A stretch of 62,593 nucleotides of DNA from NCBI GenBank assembly GCA_017503235.1, contig JAFVTL010000041.1:1-62593 (forward strand), given 5' to 3'. The translations under genes were made by a program, and so were the position numbers. Each line of letters opens with the position of its first letter. Within the stretch, counting starts at the first letter, position 1. Origin of the DNA: Bacteroidaceae bacterium (lineage in GTDB: Bacteria; Bacteroidota; Bacteroidia; Bacteroidales; Bacteroidaceae). The notes below the pieces were generated by a model, which had not been told where the DNA came from, did not search any database, and saw only the letters and a program-made list of their open reading frames with translations. This document shows, one piece after another, positions 59,107 through 62,593 of the stretch.

Positions 59107-60354
59107 TTAATTGTCTGATTCCTTATGCCGGTAATACAATACGGAACAATTTTCGTGGATGAAGGTTTCGCTGGCCACTCGTCGGATGTCTGATGAGGTG
59201 ACGGAACGGTACTTCCTTACCTCGTCATTGATGTCTTCCGCCTGGCTTATCAATTCGAAAAAAGCCAGATTGGTGGCTACATTCAGGTAGTTGATGTTGC
59301 TGAATATCTGTTCGCTCTCGTAGCGATTCTTGACTTTCTCCAGTTCTTCGTCGCTGACGGTTTCAGCCTTCATGGCTTCCAGCTCTTCCCAGATGGCCGC
59401 TTCGGCTTCTTCCAGACTGATGCCCAAGGCGGGTTTGCCTGTGATGTGGAACAACCCTGCATCGATACTTCCTGAAATGTAGGCGTCGATGTGGCTGAAC
59501 ACTTGTCTTTTCTTGACCAGGTGCTGCACGAACCGGCTGGACTGTCCGTTGCTCAGCAAGTCGCTCAGCATGTCGTAGGTGTAGTAGTTGGGGTGTAGGC
59601 GGTCACACATATGGAATACCATGTACAAGGCGTCTACGGGCACGTTGCGCGTCACATCCAGCCTTCTTTCTTTTGTCTGACGAGGCTCTTGGGGGAGTTG
59701 GCGTTGCGGCACATCCCTTCGGGGGATTCCGCCGAACCATTTCTCGGCCAGTGTCTTGACATCTTCAAAGGAGATGTTTCCCGTGACAGACAAGATGGCA
59801 TTGTTCGGGGCATAGAAACGGAAGAAGAAGTTCTTGACATCTTCGAGTGTGGCCTGTTCGATGTGGCTGATGTCCTTTCCGATGGTAGGCCATTGGTAGG
59901 GGTGTGTCTGATAGGCCATGCCACGAACCAAGTGGCCTGTATCGCCATAAGGCTGGTTCAAATGGCGTTGCTTGAACTCTTCAATGACGACATGGCGTTG
60001 CACGTCGAGGCTCTTTTCGTTGAAGTCGAGCGACAGCATACGGTCACTTTCCAGCCAGAATCCCGTTTCGATGTTTTGACGGGGTAGGGTGAGGTAATAA
60101 TTGGTGATGTCATTGTTCGTCCACGCATTGTTCTCACCTCCTGCATATTGCACGGGGATGTCATAGTCGGGGATGTGGATGGAACCTCCGAACATCAGGT
60201 GTTCGAACAGGTGGGCAAATCCTGTGTGGTCCTCTTCTTCATCACGTGCTCCTACGTTGTAGAGCACGTTCAGGGCTACCATCTGTGTGCTCTTGTCTTC
60301 GCTATGTACGATGCGGAGGCCGTTGGCCAGGGTGTGCTTGTTGACTATAATCAT
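59107..60354 (-). CDS. M16 family zinc peptidase
   Basis: 415 residues from the ATG at 60354 (a start at 60396 adds a non-conserved extension). The inverted zinc motif HLFEH (H48, E51, H52) and the downstream glutamate in HVVIEEF (121-127) are intact, so it is a catalytic M16 subunit. Such enzymes degrade peptides or process proteins; no signal peptide is seen, so it should be cytoplasmic, unless it is secreted in another way. It lies 76 bp downstream of the cyclophilin gene and ends six bases before the MATE gene. Confidence 0.9.
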   Translation of the reverse strand: MIIVNKHTLANGLRIVHSEDKSTQMVALNVLYNVGARDEEEDHTGFAHLFEHLMFGGSIHIPDYDIPVQYAGGENNAWTNNDITNYYLTLPRQNIETGFWLESDRMLSLDFNEKSLDVQRHVVIEEFKQRHLNQPYGDTGHLVRGMAYQTHPYQWPTIGKDISHIEQATLEDVKNFFFRFYAPNNAILSVTGNISFEDVKTLAEKWFGGIPRRDVPQRQLPQEPRQTKERRLDVTRNVPVDALYMVFHMCDRLHPNYYTYDMLSDLLSNGQSSRFVQHLVKKRQVFSHIDAYISGSIDAGLFHITGKPALGISLEEAEAAIWEELEAMKAETVSDEELEKVKNRYESEQIFSNINYLNVATNLAFFELISQAEDINDEVRKYRSVTSSDIRRVASETFIHENCSVLYYRHKESDN

Positions 60355-60430
60355 ATCGTCTTGAATATAGAAACACAGAGACATGGAGCCAGCCAAGTCC
60401 CTGTGTATCTGTGCGATTCTGTTTTGAAAT

Positions 60431-61255
60431 TTATTCTACTATTGAAGCCTTGAGGATGCGGATGTCCATGACGGGTCGGTCGGCGCGTCCGGTCTTGGCT
60501 GCTTCAATCTTTTCAACGGTTTCCATGCCTTCAGTCACTTCGCCGAAGATGGTGTATTCACCATCCAGATGAGGAGCTCCTCCGATGGTGGTGTAGGCTG
60601 CTATCTGTTGGGGAGTGAACTTGAAGGGCTCTTCCTGCTTGAACAATTCACGCGCCTTGGCTTCGAGGGTGTCCTGGAGTTCCAGCAATCCTTCATTGTC
60701 GTTTTCCTTGCGCATCTTGTAGATTTCCTTCATGTGTTGGCGTGCCAAGTCGTTGAAGATGCTTTCCACACGCTGTTCGTTACGGCTGGCTTCCATGTCG
60801 AGCAGTTGGGCTTCGCGGAACTTGCGTCCGGTGACGATGTAGAACTGGCATCCGGAAGAAGCCTTTTCAGGGTTCACTTGGTCGCCTTGACGGGCTGCAG
60901 CCAGCACACCTCTCTTGTGGAAGAACTTGTCGTTGAATTCGGCCGGGATGGTATAGCCAACATCTCCGCCTCCCAACATGGCTGTGTCCGATGCGGTCTT
61001 GCTTTCAGGATCGCCTGCCTGAATCATGAACTGCTTGATGACGCGATGGAACAAGGTGCTGTCATAGACGCCTTCCTTCACCAGCTTGATGAAGTTGTCG
61101 CGGTGCTGGGGTGTTTCGTTGTATAGAACGACGGTAATGTCGCCTTGAGTCGTTTCAAACTTGATGTGTGTGTTCATATTGTTTCGTTTTGAGCAGCCGC
61201 AAGTGGCCAATAGGACCAGCAGGGCTGCAAGGGTTAGAATTCGATTGGTTTTCAT
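60431..61255 (-). CDS. peptidyl-prolyl cis-trans isomerase, cyclophilin-type lipoprotein
   Basis: 274 residues. The signal peptide ends in a lipobox with C21 (TCGC), so the protein is a lipoprotein facing the periplasm. The cyclophilin domain has FHRVIKQFMIQAGD near 73-86 and QFYIVTG near 129-135, the catalytic and binding parts. An insertion of about 75 helical residues (about 140-215) splits the domain, common in Bacteroidetes members. It helps fold exported proteins. Start chosen for the signal peptide. Confidence 0.9.
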   Translation of the reverse strand: MKTNRILTLAALLVLLATCGCSKRNNMNTHIKFETTQGDITVVLYNETPQHRDNFIKLVKEGVYDSTLFHRVIKQFMIQAGDPESKTASDTAMLGGGDVGYTIPAEFNDKFFHKRGVLAAARQGDQVNPEKASSGCQFYIVTGRKFREAQLLDMEASRNEQRVESIFNDLARQHMKEIYKMRKENDNEGLLELQDTLEAKARELFKQEEPFKFTPQQIAAYTTIGGAPHLDGEYTIFGEVTEGMETVEKIEAAKTGRADRPVMDIRILKASIVE

Positions 61256-61267
61256 GGGGCTGTGGGG

Positions 61268-62593
61268 TTATTTGATTTTTGCCAACAACTCTTCAGGAGT
61301 CACCAACGATTGCTCGCCGGTGGTCATATCCTTCAGCATGAGTTTGCCTTCGTTCATTTCGTTTTCGCCCACGATGGCCACAAACGGAATGTTCTTGTCG
61401 TTGGCATAGCTCATCTGCTTCTTCATCTTGGTGCTATCCGGATAGATTTCGGCACGGATACCGGCATCGCGGGCAGCCGACAATACGGGCAAGCAATAAG
61501 CCGCTTCCTTTTCACCAAAGTTCACGAACAAGAGTTGGGTAGCGTTTACGGCTTCCTTCGGATAGAGGTCGAGTTGGTTGAGTACGTCATAGATACGGTC
61601 GGCACCGAACGAGATACCGACACCACTCATGCCACTCATGCCAAACACACCTGTCAAGTTGTCATAGCGTCCACCGCCGCTGATGCTGCCAATCTGCACA
61701 TCAAGTGCCTTCACTTCAAAGATGGCACCGGTATAGTAGTTCAAACCACGAGCCAGAGTCAGGTCGAGTTCCACTTCGCTCTTCACACCCAGAGATGCGA
61801 CGGTCTTGAGAATGAATTCGCTTTCTTCCACACCCTTCAAACCGGTTTCGCTGGCCGAGAGAACGGTCTTTAAGGTTTCGAGCTTTTCTTCGTTGGTACC
61901 ACTCAACATGATAATCGGTTGGAGCTTTTCGATGGCTTCCTGTGGAATACCCTTCGATGCGAGTTCCGCATTGACATTGTCCAAACCAATCTTGTCGAGC
62001 TTGTCGATGGCTACGGTGATATCTACAATCTTATCCGCTTCACCAATGATTTCGGCAATACCGGTCAAAATCTTACGGTTGTTGATTTTGATGGAAACTC
62101 GGATGCCGAACTTGCCATACACGCGGTCAATCATCTGTACCAATTCCACTTCGTTGAGGAGCGAATTGCTGCCTACCACGTCGGCATCGCACTGATAGAA
62201 TTCGCGATAGCGGCCTTTCTGAGGACGGTCAGCACGCCATACCGGCTGGATTTGATAACGCTTGAACGGGAAGCTGATTTCATCGCGATGCATCACCACG
62301 TAACGGGCGAACGGTACGGTCAGGTCATAGCGCAAGCCCTTTTCGCAGAACTTGCTGGCTAACTTGGCGGCATTACGGCTCAAGAGCTCTTCATCGGTCA
62401 AGCCTGAGAAATAATCGCCTGAGTTCTGAATCTTGAACAGGAGCTTGTCGCCCTCGTCGCCATACTTGCCCATCAAGGTCGAAAGGTTTTCCATCGACGG
62501 AGTTTCAATCTGCTGATAGCCGAAGAGGTGGAACACCTCGCGGATGGTGTTGAATATATAGTTACGCTTCGCCATTTCTACGGGCGAAAAATC
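61268..62593 (-). CDS. hisS: histidine--tRNA ligase, N-terminus cut off by the window end
   Basis: The frame runs on through the window's last base ([14 protein letters not shown] precede the first internal methionine), so the N-terminal dozen or so residues are missing. Class II motif 2 is at [15 protein letters not shown], and the HisRS-specific [13 protein letters not shown] and motif 3 region [15 protein letters not shown] are present. It charges tRNA-His with histidine. The C-terminal anticodon-binding domain is complete. Twelve bases separate it from the cyclophilin gene. Confidence 0.95.
   Translation of the reverse strand, partial: DFSPVEMAKRNYIFNTIREVFHLFGYQQIETPSMENLSTLMGKYGDEGDKLLFKIQNSGDYFSGLTDEELLSRNAAKLASKFCEKGLRYDLTVPFARYVVMHRDEISFPFKRYQIQPVWRADRPQKGRYREFYQCDADVVGSNSLLNEVELVQMIDRVYGKFGIRVSIKINNRKILTGIAEIIGEADKIVDITVAIDKLDKIGLDNVNAELASKGIPQEAIEKLQPIIMLSGTNEEKLETLKTVLSASETGLKGVEESEFILKTVASLGVKSEVELDLTLARGLNYYTGAIFEVKALDVQIGSISGGGRYDNLTGVFGMSGMSGVGISFGADRIYDVLNQLDLYPKEAVNATQLLFVNFGEKEAAYCLPVLSAARDAGIRAEIYPDSTKMKKQMSYANDKNIPFVAIVGENEMNEGKLMLKDMTTGEQSLVTPEELLAKIK

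Overview
The window is a chromosomal segment of a gut Bacteroidales bacterium, Bacteroides or Phocaeicola-like. The evidence is the repeated -7 box of the form TAnnTTTG ahead of genes, the general lack of strong Shine-Dalgarno sequences, and the families present (SO_0444-type Cu/Zn efflux permease, DUF4435 protein, DUF5053 phage protein, BspA-type leucine-rich repeats). A complete tailed prophage of about 47.9 kb (7040-54945) splits it into two chromosomal flanks.

Left flank (1-7039): a truncated UPF1-like helicase, an acyltransferase-3 membrane protein, a Cu/Zn efflux permease with a C-terminal heavy-metal-binding domain, an EamA transporter, and an ABC-type ATPase followed by a DUF4435 (Toprim-like) protein. 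The last pair has the layout of the PARIS anti-phage system. Right flank (54946-62593): initiator tRNA-fMet, a TetR regulator, fabG, an RluA-type pseudouridine synthase, a PepSY-like secreted protein, a MATE transporter, an M16 peptidase, a cyclophilin lipoprotein and a truncated hisS.

Prophage: it sits in the 3' end of the initiator tRNA gene, bounded by a 17-bp direct repeat. It supplies a new terminator to the tRNA, while the original one is stranded 48 kb away at the left end. From left to right it carries: a repressor with divergent early genes; a 1304-residue primase/ATPase; small early genes; a noncoding stretch with 13 GTTGGT/ACCAAC hexamers; a ClpP-type protease, major capsid protein and a structural protein; a packaging block with a PLD-like protein and terminase; cargo (phosphoribosyltransferase, RadC-like protein, lipoprotein, small membrane protein); holin, portal, connector and tail genes; a giant tail fibre; a muramidase, tape measure and baseplate gene; and a minus-strand DUF5053 and integrase block.

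The most striking system is an apparent shufflon for the tail fibre. The 1843-residue fibre gene ends in a leucine-rich-repeat cassette (A) that starts at a site with the core GTTCGGCTCGAAC. Two silent, headless, in-frame cassettes (B and C) lie downstream on the opposite strand. Each begins at an inverted copy of that site, and a second tyrosine recombinase starts 22 bp beyond the last site. Inversion would swap the fibre tip among three versions. A second pattern is a four-copy module at the head of each late block: an intrinsic terminator combined with a promoter of the form GTGTCC-N23/24-TAnnTTTG, always 20-24 bp before the first ATG. This looks like a phage-specific late promoter. Both are sequence-based inferences with no experimental data behind them.
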